DNA of 64,000 bases, taken from contig NZ_BMTW01000008.1 in the NCBI RefSeq assembly GCF_014649875.1, positions 206,983 to 270,982 on the forward strand, given 5' to 3'. Numbering within the stretch: the stretch's first letter is position 1; every line of letters begins with the position of its first letter. The DNA comes from Streptomyces rubiginosohelvolus (lineage in GTDB: Bacteria; Actinomycetota; Actinomycetes; Streptomycetales; Streptomycetaceae). The notes under the pieces are model-generated. The model worked only from the letters and a program-made list of their open reading frames with translations. It made no database searches and was not told where the DNA came from. Positions 34,919 through 43,489 of the stretch are shown piece after piece. The translations under genes were made by a program, and so were the position numbers.

Positions 34919-36631
34919 TCACACCACCGGAGGCTCCCCCTCCAGCGGGCGGCCGAGGATGCCGGGGCGCTGCTGGCGGGGGTACGGGCCGCCCGGCGGG
35001 CGGTAGTCGACGCCGAGGGCGTCGAGGCGGGCGTAGTGGGCTGCCCGCATCCGGGCGTCGAAGGCGGCGAAGTCCCGGTCGGCCGGGGCGGGCAGGGCGG
35101 ACCAGGCGACCTCGGCGAAGGCGGCGAGGCGCGGGAAGACCTGGTAGTCGACGCGGGCCCGGTTCTGCATGACCTCGGTCCACACGTTGGCCTGGGTGCC
35201 CAGGATGTGACGGGCCGCCTCCTCGCTCAGGCCCGGCGGGACGGGCTCGAAGCGGTAGACGTTCTCCAGGGTCCGTACGTACCCGATGGGCATCGGCTCG
35301 TCGGGGCCGCCGTCCTGACGGTGGTCCAGATACACCTGCTGCTCGGGGCACATGACGACGTCGTGCCCGGCCTCGGCGGCCGCGATGCCGCCGCCGTAAC
35401 CGCGCCAGGAGGAGACTGCGGCCCCTTCGGCGAGGCCGCCCTCCAGGATCTCGTCCCAGCCGATGAGGCGGCGGCCCCGGGCGGTGAGCCAGGCGTCGAA
35501 GTGGCGGATGAACCAGGACTGGAGGCCGTCCTCGTCCTTCACGCCGAGTTCGGCGATCCGGGCCTGGGCGAGCGGGGACTCCTTCCACTGGTCCTTGGGG
35601 CACTCGTCGCCGCCCATGTGGACGAAGGGCGAGGTCTCGGCGGGGAAGAGCTCCAGCACCTCCTCCAGGACGCCTTCGAAGAAGCGGAGGGTGTCGTCGG
35701 TGGGGGCGAGGACGTTCGGGTTGACGCCCCAGGTGTCCCAGACGGAGAGGGCGGTGGTGTCGATGACGTCGGTGTTGCCCAGCTCGGGGTAGGCGCTGAT
35801 CGCTGCCTGCGAGTGGCCCGGGATGTCGATCTCGGGGACGACCCGGATGTGCCGCTTGGCGGCGTAGGCGACGATCTCGCGGATGTCGTCCTGGGTGTAG
35901 AAGCCGCCGTAGGGGGTCTCGTCCCACAGCTCGGAGGCGCGGTGGCCGTATTTGGTGCGCGAGCGCCAGGAGCCGACCTCGGTGAGGCGCGGGTAGCGCT
36001 TGATCTCGATGCGCCAGCCCTGGTCGTCGGTGAGGTGGAAGTGGAAGACGTTCAGCTTGTGGGCGGCGAGCAGGTCCAGGTAGCGCAGGACGTCGTCCTT
36101 GGGCAGGAAGTGCCGGCAGACGTCGAGCATCATGCCGCGCCAGCCGAAGCGGGGTTCGTCCTCGACGACGACCGGCGGGACCTCCCAGGTGCGGCCGGGG
36201 GCGAGGGGGGCGCGGCGGAAGGCGTCCGGGCCGAGGAGCTGACGGAGGGTCTGGGCGCCCCGGAAGACGCCTGCCGCCGTGCCGCCCGTGATGCGTACGG
36301 CGTTCGCCTCGACGGCCAGGCGGTAGCCCTCGGGGGCGAGCGCATCGTCGAGCTCCAGCACGATGCCCTGCCCGGTGGAGCCCCGCCCGGAGCCGTCGCC
36401 CGCGCTCGTGCCGGTGCCGTCGCCCTCGGGCAGGGGCAGTCCGGTGGGCGGGCCGAGCGTGGCGCGCAGCCAGCGGGCGACTCCTTCGGTGCCCGGTCCG
36501 GCGGTCAGCGGGGTCCGGTAGCCGAGCGGGTAGGGCCCGGCGGCGGCCGCGGTCAGGGTGCGGGGGGCCGGGATCAGACCGAGGGCCGCGGTGTCCACGG
36601 TGCCCGTGACGACGGAGTTCTCGGGTGTCAT
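34919..36631 (-). CDS. Beta-N-acetylhexosaminidase (GH20)
   Basis: The 570-residue glycosidase would release terminal N-acetylglucosamine from chitobiose or other GlcNAc oligomers. The N-terminal domain (1-150) is GH20b-like. The catalytic barrel begins RFGWRGMMLDVCRHFLP and includes HLTDDQGWRIEI and the retaining-mechanism Asp-Glu pair in HMGGDECPKDQW (about 340-343); QSWFIRHFDAWL and GWDEILEG follow. No signal peptide is visible, so it probably acts in the cytosol on imported oligosaccharides. It is last in an operon with a sugar ABC importer (4 nt after the permease), preceded by a DasR-type site. The ATG at 36631 starts MTPENSVVTGTV. Confidence 0.92.
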   Translation of the reverse strand: MTPENSVVTGTVDTAALGLIPAPRTLTAAAAGPYPLGYRTPLTAGPGTEGVARWLRATLGPPTGLPLPEGDGTGTSAGDGSGRGSTGQGIVLELDDALAPEGYRLAVEANAVRITGGTAAGVFRGAQTLRQLLGPDAFRRAPLAPGRTWEVPPVVVEDEPRFGWRGMMLDVCRHFLPKDDVLRYLDLLAAHKLNVFHFHLTDDQGWRIEIKRYPRLTEVGSWRSRTKYGHRASELWDETPYGGFYTQDDIREIVAYAAKRHIRVVPEIDIPGHSQAAISAYPELGNTDVIDTTALSVWDTWGVNPNVLAPTDDTLRFFEGVLEEVLELFPAETSPFVHMGGDECPKDQWKESPLAQARIAELGVKDEDGLQSWFIRHFDAWLTARGRRLIGWDEILEGGLAEGAAVSSWRGYGGGIAAAEAGHDVVMCPEQQVYLDHRQDGGPDEPMPIGYVRTLENVYRFEPVPPGLSEEAARHILGTQANVWTEVMQNRARVDYQVFPRLAAFAEVAWSALPAPADRDFAAFDARMRAAHYARLDALGVDYRPPGGPYPRQQRPGILGRPLEGEPPVV

Positions 36632-36635
36632 GACG

Positions 36636-37484
36636 TCAGTCCTTTACCGCTCCGCCCAGTCCGGAGACGAGGCGTCGCTGTACGAGTACGAAGAAGACCA
36701 GTACGGGGATGGTCATCACCGTCGAGGCTGCCATGATCCCTCCCCAGTCGTTCTCGTCCGGCTTGAAGAAGACCAGCAGCGCCATCGGCAGCGTCGACTG
36801 GGAGGTGTCGCTGATGATGAACGACTTCGCGAACAGGAAGTCGTTCCAGGTGGTGATGAAGGAGAAGACGCTGGTGGCGACCAAACCCGGGAAGACCAGT
36901 GGGAAGAGGATCTGCCACAGGAACCGCGTACGGCTGGCCCCGTCGATGTAGGCGGCCTCCTCCAGCGCCTCGGGGACGGCCTTGACGAAGCCGCGCAGCA
37001 TCCAGATGGCGAACGGCAGCGAGAAGGCGAGGTGGGGCAGGATCAGCGAGCCGAGCGTGTTCAGCTGGCCGAAGTCCCGCATCAGGAAGAACAGCGGGAT
37101 GGTCAGCGCCTCCACCGGCACCATCTGCGCGACCAGGAACATGATCAGCAGGGTGGTGCGGAACTTGAAGCGGAAGCGGGTCACGGCGGTGGCGGCCAGG
37201 AAGGCGACCAGCGCGGAGAGGATGACGACGGTGCCCGCCACCAGCAGGCTGTTGAGGAAGTAGCGGCCGAAGTCCTGCTGTTCGAAGACCCGGCGGAACG
37301 AGTCGAGCGAGGGGGCCAGCGTCCACGGGCGGGCGTCGGTGGACTGGATCTCCCCGGCCGGTTTGAAGGCGGAGAGCACCATCCAGTACAGCGGGAAGGC
37401 GACCGCGACGGCGATGAGCAGGGCCGCGGCCTCGGCCATCAGCCTGCCGGGCCGCTTGACGCGCAGAAGCGTGCGTGCGCTCAC
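36636..37484 (-). CDS. Sugar ABC transporter permease 2 (MalG/DasC type)
   Basis: The 282-residue inner-membrane protein has six spans and the carbohydrate-transporter EAA loop EALEEAAYIDGASRTRFLWQILFPLVFPG (about residues 180-208). The GTG at 37484 overlaps the upstream permease stop (GTGA), giving MSARTLLRVKRPG; the longer frame to 37871 lies inside that other permease gene and is rejected. It pairs with permease 1 in a carbohydrate importer. No ATPase gene is in the cluster, as is usual for Streptomyces sugar importers that share the MsiK ATPase. Confidence 0.92.
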   Translation of the reverse strand: MSARTLLRVKRPGRLMAEAAALLIAVAVAFPLYWMVLSAFKPAGEIQSTDARPWTLAPSLDSFRRVFEQQDFGRYFLNSLLVAGTVVILSALVAFLAATAVTRFRFKFRTTLLIMFLVAQMVPVEALTIPLFFLMRDFGQLNTLGSLILPHLAFSLPFAIWMLRGFVKAVPEALEEAAYIDGASRTRFLWQILFPLVFPGLVATSVFSFITTWNDFLFAKSFIISDTSQSTLPMALLVFFKPDENDWGGIMAASTVMTIPVLVFFVLVQRRLVSGLGGAVKD

Positions 37485-38467
37485 AGTTCCTCCCCCTGGC
37501 GGCGTACGAGACGCAGATAGACGAGCGTGACGGCGAGCAGGATCACCAGCATCACGACGCCGATCGCCGATCCGAGGCTGTACTGCGAGGACGCGAACGC
37601 CTTCTGGTACGCGTACACGTTGAGCACCAGGTTCTGGCCGGCGATGCCGCCGCCGTTGGTCATGACGTAGATCTGGGTGAAGACCTTGAAGTCCCAGATG
37701 ATCGACTGGATGGTGACGACGATCAGGATGGGCTTGAGCATCGGCGCCATGATGGTGCGCCAGATCCGCCACTGGGACGCGCCGTCCAGCGAGGCGGCCT
37801 CCAGCACCTCGGTGGGGATGGCCCGGATGCCCGCGTAGACGGTGACCATCACGAACGGGAACGAGCACCACAGGACTTCGAGCAGGACGAGCGCGAAGGC
37901 GCTGTAGCGGCCGTACGTCCAGGAGAAGTCGCCGAGTCCGAGCACCTTGTTGACCGGTCCGAAGTCGGGGTCGAAGAGGAAGACCCAGACGGTGGAGCCG
38001 GTGATCGCGGGGGTCGCCCAGGCGCCGAGCGCGGCCATCATCAGCGCGAGCCGGGGCAGGGCGCGGATGCGGGTGAGCAGGACGGCCAGCGCGCAGCCGA
38101 CGGCCAGGGTGGAGACCACGCAGGCCGCGGCGAAGAGCACGGTGGCGAGGAGGACCTGCCAGAACTGGCTGTCGTTGAAGAGGGTCGTGTAGTTGCCGAA
38201 GCCCTGGAAGGTGGTGGGTTCGCCGCCGCTGACCTGGGCCTGGGTGTACTCCAGGAACGAGATCAGGCCGAGCTGGTAGATCGGGTAGACCAGCAGTCCG
38301 GCGAGCAGGACGAGGGCGGGCAGCAGGTAGAGCCAGGGGGTCCAGCCGGAGTGCCCCTTGGGGGACACGGACCGGCCGCGCCGGGGCGGGCGGGCGGCCG
38401 GGGTGGCGCCGCCCGCCCCGGCCGCGCCCGCGGGCGGGGCCTTGAGCGGTGAGGTGTGCGTGGTCAT
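37481..38467 (-). CDS. Sugar ABC transporter permease 1 (MalF/DasB type)
   Basis: The 328-residue protein has a cytosolic, Ala/Gly/Arg-rich N-terminus of about 40 residues and six spans, beginning PWLYLLPALVLLAGLLVYPI. The EAA-like loop is EVLEAASLDGASQWRIWRTIMAPMLKPIL. It forms the heterodimeric channel with permease 2. The ATG at 38467 is 2 nt after the binding-protein stop, showing tight co-transcription in the order binding protein, permease 1, permease 2, hexosaminidase. Confidence 0.92.
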   Translation of the reverse strand: MTTHTSPLKAPPAGAAGAGGATPAARPPRRGRSVSPKGHSGWTPWLYLLPALVLLAGLLVYPIYQLGLISFLEYTQAQVSGGEPTTFQGFGNYTTLFNDSQFWQVLLATVLFAAACVVSTLAVGCALAVLLTRIRALPRLALMMAALGAWATPAITGSTVWVFLFDPDFGPVNKVLGLGDFSWTYGRYSAFALVLLEVLWCSFPFVMVTVYAGIRAIPTEVLEAASLDGASQWRIWRTIMAPMLKPILIVVTIQSIIWDFKVFTQIYVMTNGGGIAGQNLVLNVYAYQKAFASSQYSLGSAIGVVMLVILLAVTLVYLRLVRRQGEEL

Positions 38468-38469
38468 CG

Positions 38470-39774
38470 TCAGCCGGCTTCGGTGAAGGCCGCGTCCATC
38501 TTCTTCGCCGCGTCGTCCGAGGCCTTCGCCACGTCCTTACGGCCGGAGACGATCTCCTGGAACATCGTCGGCAGGATCAGCGAGGCGTCGATCTGGCCCC
38601 AGGCGGGCGAGGCGGGGACGAACTTGGCACCCGAGCCGAGGGTCTCGACGAACGGGGCGACGAAGGGCTCCTTCTTCGCGGCGTTGTCCAGGACGTCGGT
38701 GTAGGTGGGCAGGAAGCCCATCGCGTCGAACATCTGGGCCTGGGTCTTCTTGCCGGACAGCGACTTCATCAGGTCGACGGCGAGGGTGCGGTGCGAACTG
38801 CTCTTGAGGACACCGAGGTTGTTGCCGCCCGCGAAGGCCGGGGCGATGGAGTTCTCCGCGACGCCGGGCAGCGGGACGACGGCGTACTTGCCCTTGACGG
38901 CACCCGCCTCGACGGCCGCGTGGCTGAAGTCGCCGCCGATGGCCATGGCGGCCTTGCCGGAGGCGAAGGCGGTCACGGTGGCGTTGCCGCCCATGGAGGC
39001 GCACTTGGCGGCCGGACAGTTGTCGTCGCCGAAGAGGGAGGTGTACGCCTCGATACCCTTGCGGGACTTCTCGCTGTTGATGCCGGAGGTGAACTTCCCG
39101 TCGGTCCCGCCCGCGAGTTCGCCGCCGTTGGCCCAGATGAAGGGCATCGCGCCGTAGGTGTACGCGCCGCCGACCGCGAGGCCGTAGAGGTCGGGCTTCG
39201 CCTTGCGGATCTTCTTGGCGGTGGAGATCAGTTCGGCCTGGGACTTGGGGGGATCGATGCCGAGGTCCTTGAAGACGTCGGTGCGGTAGTAGAGGGCCCG
39301 GACGCCGACGAAGAAGGGCGCGCCGTAGACCTTGCCGTCCACGGTGACGGACTGCTTGGCGATCGGGTCGGTGTCCTTGGTCTCGTCCCAGGCGCCGAAC
39401 TCCTCGGTGACGTCGGCGAGTCCGCCGTCCTTGACGTATCCGGCGGTGTCGCTGTTGCCGTACTCGATGAGGTCCGGGGCGCTCTTGGGGTCGTTGAAGG
39501 CCGCCTTGATGCGCTGCGCCCGGGTGTCGACGGGTATGTACTCGACCTCGACCTTCGCGCCCTTGTGGGTCTTCTCGAAGTCGGCGACGGCCGCGTCGAT
39601 GACCTTCTCCTTGGGCTTGTTGCCGACCTCCTGGAAGAGCCAGACACGGAGCGTGCCGCTCTTGTCGTCACCCTTCGCACTGGTGTCGGAGGTCTGCGGC
39701 GCACAGGCGGTGGCGGTGAGGCCGGCCAGCACAAGCGCCGCGACTGGGGCGGCAATTCGGGCAGAAAGCTTCAT
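38470..39774 (-). CDS. Sugar-binding lipoprotein (ABC importer)
   Basis: The 434-residue extracellular solute-binding protein has a signal MKLSARIAAPVAALVLAGL and lipobox TATAC, placing the lipid Cys at residue 24. The type-1 carbohydrate-binding fold is visible (GTLRVWLFQEVGNKPKEKVIDAAVADFEK; EYIPVDTRAQRIKAAFND). The link to a GH20 enzyme and a dre site suggests GlcNAc oligomers as ligand; it might equally be another GlcNAc-containing glycan. It is first in the operon. The start at 39774 lies 22 nt from the palindrome at 39796-39814. Confidence 0.92.
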   Translation of the reverse strand: MKLSARIAAPVAALVLAGLTATACAPQTSDTSAKGDDKSGTLRVWLFQEVGNKPKEKVIDAAVADFEKTHKGAKVEVEYIPVDTRAQRIKAAFNDPKSAPDLIEYGNSDTAGYVKDGGLADVTEEFGAWDETKDTDPIAKQSVTVDGKVYGAPFFVGVRALYYRTDVFKDLGIDPPKSQAELISTAKKIRKAKPDLYGLAVGGAYTYGAMPFIWANGGELAGGTDGKFTSGINSEKSRKGIEAYTSLFGDDNCPAAKCASMGGNATVTAFASGKAAMAIGGDFSHAAVEAGAVKGKYAVVPLPGVAENSIAPAFAGGNNLGVLKSSSHRTLAVDLMKSLSGKKTQAQMFDAMGFLPTYTDVLDNAAKKEPFVAPFVETLGSGAKFVPASPAWGQIDASLILPTMFQEIVSGRKDVAKASDDAAKKMDAAFTEAG

Positions 39775-39795
39775 CCGGAACCCCTACCGGTCAAT

Positions 39796-39814
39796 CGTTG
39801 CACCATGTGCAACG
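39796..39814. promoter_or_regulatory. Palindromic operator upstream of the sugar-importer operon
   Basis: CGTTGCAC-CAT-GTGCAACG, 8-bp perfect arms around 3 nt, lies 22 nt upstream of the binding-protein start, where a repressor would block transcription or initiation. The centre and arms differ from the dre consensus, so a second regulator (LacI/ROK/GntR-like) is implied. Confidence 0.6.
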
Positions 39815-39869
39815 TGCGTTTCGTTCTGCACAACTGGCAGGAGAGTAGATCCGCGTTCCGGAGACGACA

Positions 39870-39885
39870 AGTGGTCTCGACCACT
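39870..39885. promoter_or_regulatory. DasR-responsive element (dre)
   Basis: AGTGGTCTCGACCACT agrees at 15 of 16 positions with the dre consensus (A, C/G, then TGGTCTAGACCA, G/C, T) bound by DasR, the GlcNAc-sensing GntR regulator of Streptomyces. It is 96 nt upstream of the binding-protein start. GlcNAc-6-phosphate would relieve repression. Confidence 0.8.
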
Positions 39886-39951
39886 CTGTGACCAGCGGAT
39901 GCAGCCCGTGCAACGCGACCGCACCGTCACCTTCCGTGAGCAGGCACGGAG

Positions 39952-39993
39952 AAGGCCCCCGGGGCGTGCGGTGTCGCACGCCCCGGGGGCCTT
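39952..39993. terminator. 19-bp hairpin after the DUF3039 gene
   Basis: Positions 39952-39970 pair perfectly with 39975-39993 around GTGT, 24 nt past the DUF3039 stop on the minus strand. Confidence 0.85.
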
Positions 39994-40016
39994 TCAGCGG
40001 GAGTCGGGGGCCGGAC

Positions 40017-40313
40017 CTACTTCTTGTCCTTGCCGCCGCCCTTGCCCTTGTCCTTGTCGCCGCCGGCGCCCATGGACTCGTAGATCTCCTTGCACATGGG
40101 ACAGACCGGGTACTTCTTGGGGTCGCGCCCCGGCACCCAGACCTTCCCGCACAGCGCGACCACGGGAGTGCCCTCCAGGGCGCTCGCCATGATCTTGTCC
40201 TTCTGGACGTAATGGGCGTAGCGCTCGTGGTCGCCGTCGCCCCTCGACACCTGCGGCGTCGGCTCGACGAGGGTCCCCGTACCTGCCCCGCGATCGGGCT
40301 CAAGAGTGCTCAT
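40017..40313 (-). CDS. DUF3039 family protein
   Basis: The 98-residue protein starts MSTLEPDRGAGTGT. The core SRGDGDHERYAHYVQKDKIMASALEGTPVVALCGKVWVPGRDPKKYPVCPMCKEIYE is the DUF3039 family, found across actinobacteria. Three Cys in LCGK and CPMC could form a small metal site. The C-terminus is Lys/Gly/Asp-rich. Function is unknown. The ATG at 40313 is preferred to 40322. It lies 30 nt downstream of yqgE on the same strand and may be co-transcribed with it. Confidence 0.88.
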   Translation of the reverse strand: MSTLEPDRGAGTGTLVEPTPQVSRGDGDHERYAHYVQKDKIMASALEGTPVVALCGKVWVPGRDPKKYPVCPMCKEIYESMGAGGDKDKGKGGGKDKK

Positions 40314-40343
40314 AACCGCCAAGGGTACTGAAAGAGACGGGGT

Positions 40344-40904
40344 TCAGTTGAGCGAAGGGTCGTCCGGATACGTGGCGATCATCGCGAGCTCGCTGCGCTG
40401 GCGGCGGAGCACCGCGCGCCAGAGCTGTTCGGGGCGCGGGGAGGAGACGTCGCCGGGCTCGGACTCGACCACGTACCACGCACCCTCGGCCAGCTCGCCC
40501 TCCAGCTGACCGGGGCCCCAGCCCGCGTACCCGGCGAAGATCCGCAGCGAGCCGAGGGCGGGGCCGAGCAGCTCCGGCGGGGTCTCCAGATCGACCAGCC
40601 CGATCGCCCCGTGCACCCGCCGCCAGCCGAGCGGGCCCTCGTCACCGGGGATCACCGCCACGCCGAGCGCGGAGTCGAGCGAGACCGGGCCGCCCTGGAA
40701 GACGACGTCCGGCTCGCCGGTCAGGGCGGCCCAGGACGCGAGGATGTCGCCGACGCCCACCGGGGTCGGGCGGTTGAGGACCACGCCGAGGGAGCCCTCC
40801 TCGTCGTGGTCGAGGAGCAGCACCACCGCGCGGTCGAAATTCGGGTCCGTGAGGGCGGGTGCGGCCACGAGCAGTCGCCCTGTGAGCGAGGACACCTCGG
40901 TCAT
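40344..40904 (-). CDS. YqgE/AlgH (UPF0301) family protein
   Basis: The 186-residue protein has the family features: LTGRLLVAAPALTDPNFDRAVVLLLDHDEEGSLGVVLNRP at the N-terminus, VFQGGPVSLD in the middle, and RIFAGYAGWGPGQLEGELAEGAWYVV. No catalytic activity is established for the family. The length is typical. The ATG at 40904 begins MTEVSSLTGRLL. It is followed closely by DUF3039 and is divergent from murA across about 290 nt that contain the murA promoter. Confidence 0.92.
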   Translation of the reverse strand: MTEVSSLTGRLLVAAPALTDPNFDRAVVLLLDHDEEGSLGVVLNRPTPVGVGDILASWAALTGEPDVVFQGGPVSLDSALGVAVIPGDEGPLGWRRVHGAIGLVDLETPPELLGPALGSLRIFAGYAGWGPGQLEGELAEGAWYVVESEPGDVSSPRPEQLWRAVLRRQRSELAMIATYPDDPSLN

Positions 40905-41191
40905 GGCACGAATGATCCCGCATCTTCGCCCTCCACGGGGGGCGAGTGCCCGTGACGCCGCCCTCAGGAGAGCGAGCGCAGCTCAGGGCGCACGGAGGCA
41001 CGGGGAGCGCACCGTCCGGCGGGGACGCTGTGGGCCATCCGGACGGTAACCCTCCGCAAGATCGGGTGCGCGGAGGGTGTTGTGGCGGATTCATGACGTT
41101 CGCACACCCCCCTTCGCCTTACGGAACGGGGGTAGGAGGCCATTACCCTTTTCGTTGGCCCCCTGCCCGACCACTCCGGAACGCGAGATAC

Positions 41192-42532
41192 ATGACCGGC
41201 ACAGACGATGTCCTGCTTGTCCACGGCGGCACCCCGCTGGAGGGCGAGATCCGCGTCCGAGGCGCCAAGAACCTGGTGCCGAAGGCCATGGTCGCCGCGC
41301 TGCTCGGCAGCGGGCCCAGCCGCCTCCGCAACGTTCCCGACATCCGTGACGTACGGGTGGTCCGGGGACTCCTCCAGCTGCACGGCGTCACCGTCCGCCC
41401 CGGCGACGAGCCGGGCGAACTGATCCTCGACCCCTCGCACGTCGAGTCGGCGAACGTCGCCGACATCGATGCCCACGCGGGTTCGTCGCGCATCCCGATC
41501 CTGTTCTGCGGCCCCCTGCTGCACCGCCTCGGCCACGCCTTCATCCCGGGCCTGGGCGGCTGCGACATCGGCGGCCGGCCGATCGACTTCCACTTCGAGG
41601 TGCTGCGCCAGTTCGGCGCGACCATCGAGAAGCGGGCCGACGGCCAGTACCTGGAGGCCCCGCAGCGGCTGCGCGGCACCAAGATCCGGCTGCCGTACCC
41701 CTCGGTGGGCTCCACCGAGCAGGTGCTGCTCACCGCCGTCCTCGCCGAGGGCGTCACCGAGCTGTCCAACGCGGCCGTCGAGCCGGAGATCGAGGACCTC
41801 ATCTGCGTACTGCAGAAGATGGGCGCGATCATCTCCATGGACACCGACCGGACCATCCGGATCACCGGTGTCGACAAGCTCGACGGTTACACCCACCGGG
41901 CGATCCCGGACCGCCTGGAGGCGGCCTCCTGGGCGTCGGCGGCGCTGGCGACCGAGGGCAACATCTACGTGCGCGGCGCCCAGCAGCGCTCGATGATGAC
42001 CTTCCTCAACACCTTCCGCAGGGTCGGCGGCGCCTTCGAGATCGACGACGAGGGCATCCGCTTCTGGCACCCGGGCGGCGCGCTCAACGCCATCGCGCTG
42101 GAGACGGACGTGCACCCCGGCTTCCAGACCGACTGGCAGCAGCCGCTGGTGGTGGCGCTGACGCAGGCCGCGGGCCTGTCGATCGTCCACGAGACGGTGT
42201 ACGAGTCGCGGCTCGGCTTCACCTCCGCGCTCAACCAGATGGGCGCGCACATCCAGCTGTACCGCGAGTGCCTGGGCGGTTCGGACTGCCGCTTCGGCCA
42301 GCGCAACTTCCTGCACTCGGCGGTCGTCTCGGGACCGACGAAGCTGCAGGGCGCGGACCTGGTCATCCCGGACCTCCGGGGCGGCTTCTCGTACCTGATC
42401 GCGGCGCTGGCGGCGCAGGGCACCTCCCGGGTGCACGGCATCGACCTGATCAACCGCGGTTACGAGAACTTCATGGAGAAGCTGGAGAAGCTCGGCGCGA
42501 AGGTGGAGCTGCCGGGCGGTTCCCTGGTCTGA
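41192..42532 (+). CDS. murA: UDP-N-acetylglucosamine 1-carboxyvinyltransferase
   Basis: The 446-residue cytosolic enzyme transfers enolpyruvate from PEP to UDP-GlcNAc, the first committed step of peptidoglycan synthesis. The RGAKN motif (residues 23-27) and the catalytic Cys124 in LGGCDIGGRPIDFH are both present, so it would be fosfomycin-sensitive unless otherwise altered. The two EPSP-synthase-like halves are complete. The ATG at 41192 (MTGTDDVLLVHG) is family-like; the frame upstream to 40946 overlaps the divergent promoter region and is rejected. A strong terminator follows. Confidence 0.96.
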   Translation: MTGTDDVLLVHGGTPLEGEIRVRGAKNLVPKAMVAALLGSGPSRLRNVPDIRDVRVVRGLLQLHGVTVRPGDEPGELILDPSHVESANVADIDAHAGSSRIPILFCGPLLHRLGHAFIPGLGGCDIGGRPIDFHFEVLRQFGATIEKRADGQYLEAPQRLRGTKIRLPYPSVGSTEQVLLTAVLAEGVTELSNAAVEPEIEDLICVLQKMGAIISMDTDRTIRITGVDKLDGYTHRAIPDRLEAASWASAALATEGNIYVRGAQQRSMMTFLNTFRRVGGAFEIDDEGIRFWHPGGALNAIALETDVHPGFQTDWQQPLVVALTQAAGLSIVHETVYESRLGFTSALNQMGAHIQLYRECLGGSDCRFGQRNFLHSAVVSGPTKLQGADLVIPDLRGGFSYLIAALAAQGTSRVHGIDLINRGYENFMEKLEKLGAKVELPGGSLV

Positions 42533-42567
42533 CCCCGCTCAGTGCTGCCGCACACAGCACTGCGCAC

Positions 42568-42613
42568 CCGGCGCCCCGGTCCCCTCCCTGAGGGGGCCGG
42601 GGCGCCGGCTTTT
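42568..42613 (+). terminator. Intrinsic terminator of murA
   Basis: A 12-bp stem (42568-42579 with 42597-42608) extends by a wobble and 5 bp to a CCCTG loop and is followed by CTTTT, on the plus strand, 35 nt after the murA stop. The convergent AraC gene ends at 42619. Confidence 0.88.
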
Positions 42614-42618
42614 CCCGC

Positions 42619-43440
42619 TCACGAGGCCCTGGGAATCCCTCCCGAGCGGGCGAACCGGCCCGGGGTCGTGCCCGCGATCCGCTTGAAGTGCCGGGTGAGG
42701 TGGGACTGGTCGTGGAAGCCGACCGCGACGGCCGCCTCCCCCGGCGGTACGCCCTCCAGCAGCAGGCGGCGGGCGGCGTCGACCCGGCGGGCCGTCACGT
42801 ACTGGTGCGGCGCGATGGCGTAGGCCGCGCTGAAGGCCCGTACGAGGTGGGTCGGGTGCGCGTGGACCAGCCGGGCCGCCTCGGCGAGCGTGACGCCCTC
42901 CCGCAGCCGCTCGTCCAGCAGCTCACGCAGGTCCCGGGCGACACCCGGACCGGGCCGAGGGGGCTCCGGGGCCGCCACGGGCCGCAGATGGCCGCGCAGC
43001 CGCTCCCCGACGAACGCCAGGCGGCTCTCGGCCTCCAGCGCGTCGCCCGGGTCCGCGAGGGCGGTGTGCAGCCGGGCGACACGGGCGCGCAGCAGCGGGT
43101 CGGCCAGGTCCGGAGTGTCCACGGCGGGCCCGATGAGGCTCGCGTCGAGCTGGCTCATGTCCAGATAGAGCACCCGTTTGCGGAACCCGTCCGGGGTGGC
43201 GGGCGAACCGTTGTGCGGTACCTGCGGCGGCAGCAGGCTGACGGTGCCGTCCGGGGTGCCGTGCTGATGGCGGTCCAGGTCGTAGCGGACGGCCCCGTCG
43301 TCGACGATCAGGAGCGTCCAGGCGTCGTGGACGTGCATGGGGTAGGCGTGCTCGGTGAAGCGGGCGTGGAAGACCTCCACGACCCCGGCGACGGACGGTC
43401 GCCAGGCCGAGATCTCCTGCGGGCGGCTCACGCGGGTCAC
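42619..43440 (-). CDS. AraC-family transcriptional regulator
   Basis: The 273-residue protein has an N-terminal cupin-like domain (AYPMHVHDAWTLLIVDDGAVRYDLD, about 33-57; HNGSPATPDGFRKRVLYLDMS) and a C-terminal pair of AraC helix-turn-helix units (about 175-265). The second unit reads EAAVAVGFHDQSHLTRHFKRIAGTTPGRF. The start is uncertain: GTG at 43440 or 43431, neither with a good ribosome site, because the open frame continues to 43989. It diverges from a DUF2000 gene 49 nt away and probably regulates it. Confidence 0.86.
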   Translation of the reverse strand: MTRVSRPQEISAWRPSVAGVVEVFHARFTEHAYPMHVHDAWTLLIVDDGAVRYDLDRHQHGTPDGTVSLLPPQVPHNGSPATPDGFRKRVLYLDMSQLDASLIGPAVDTPDLADPLLRARVARLHTALADPGDALEAESRLAFVGERLRGHLRPVAAPEPPRPGPGVARDLRELLDERLREGVTLAEAARLVHAHPTHLVRAFSAAYAIAPHQYVTARRVDAARRLLLEGVPPGEAAVAVGFHDQSHLTRHFKRIAGTTPGRFARSGGIPRAS

Positions 43441-43489
43441 GCCAAGAACGTACAAGACGCTCCGGCGGGGCGGCGGCCAGTCTCGACCC

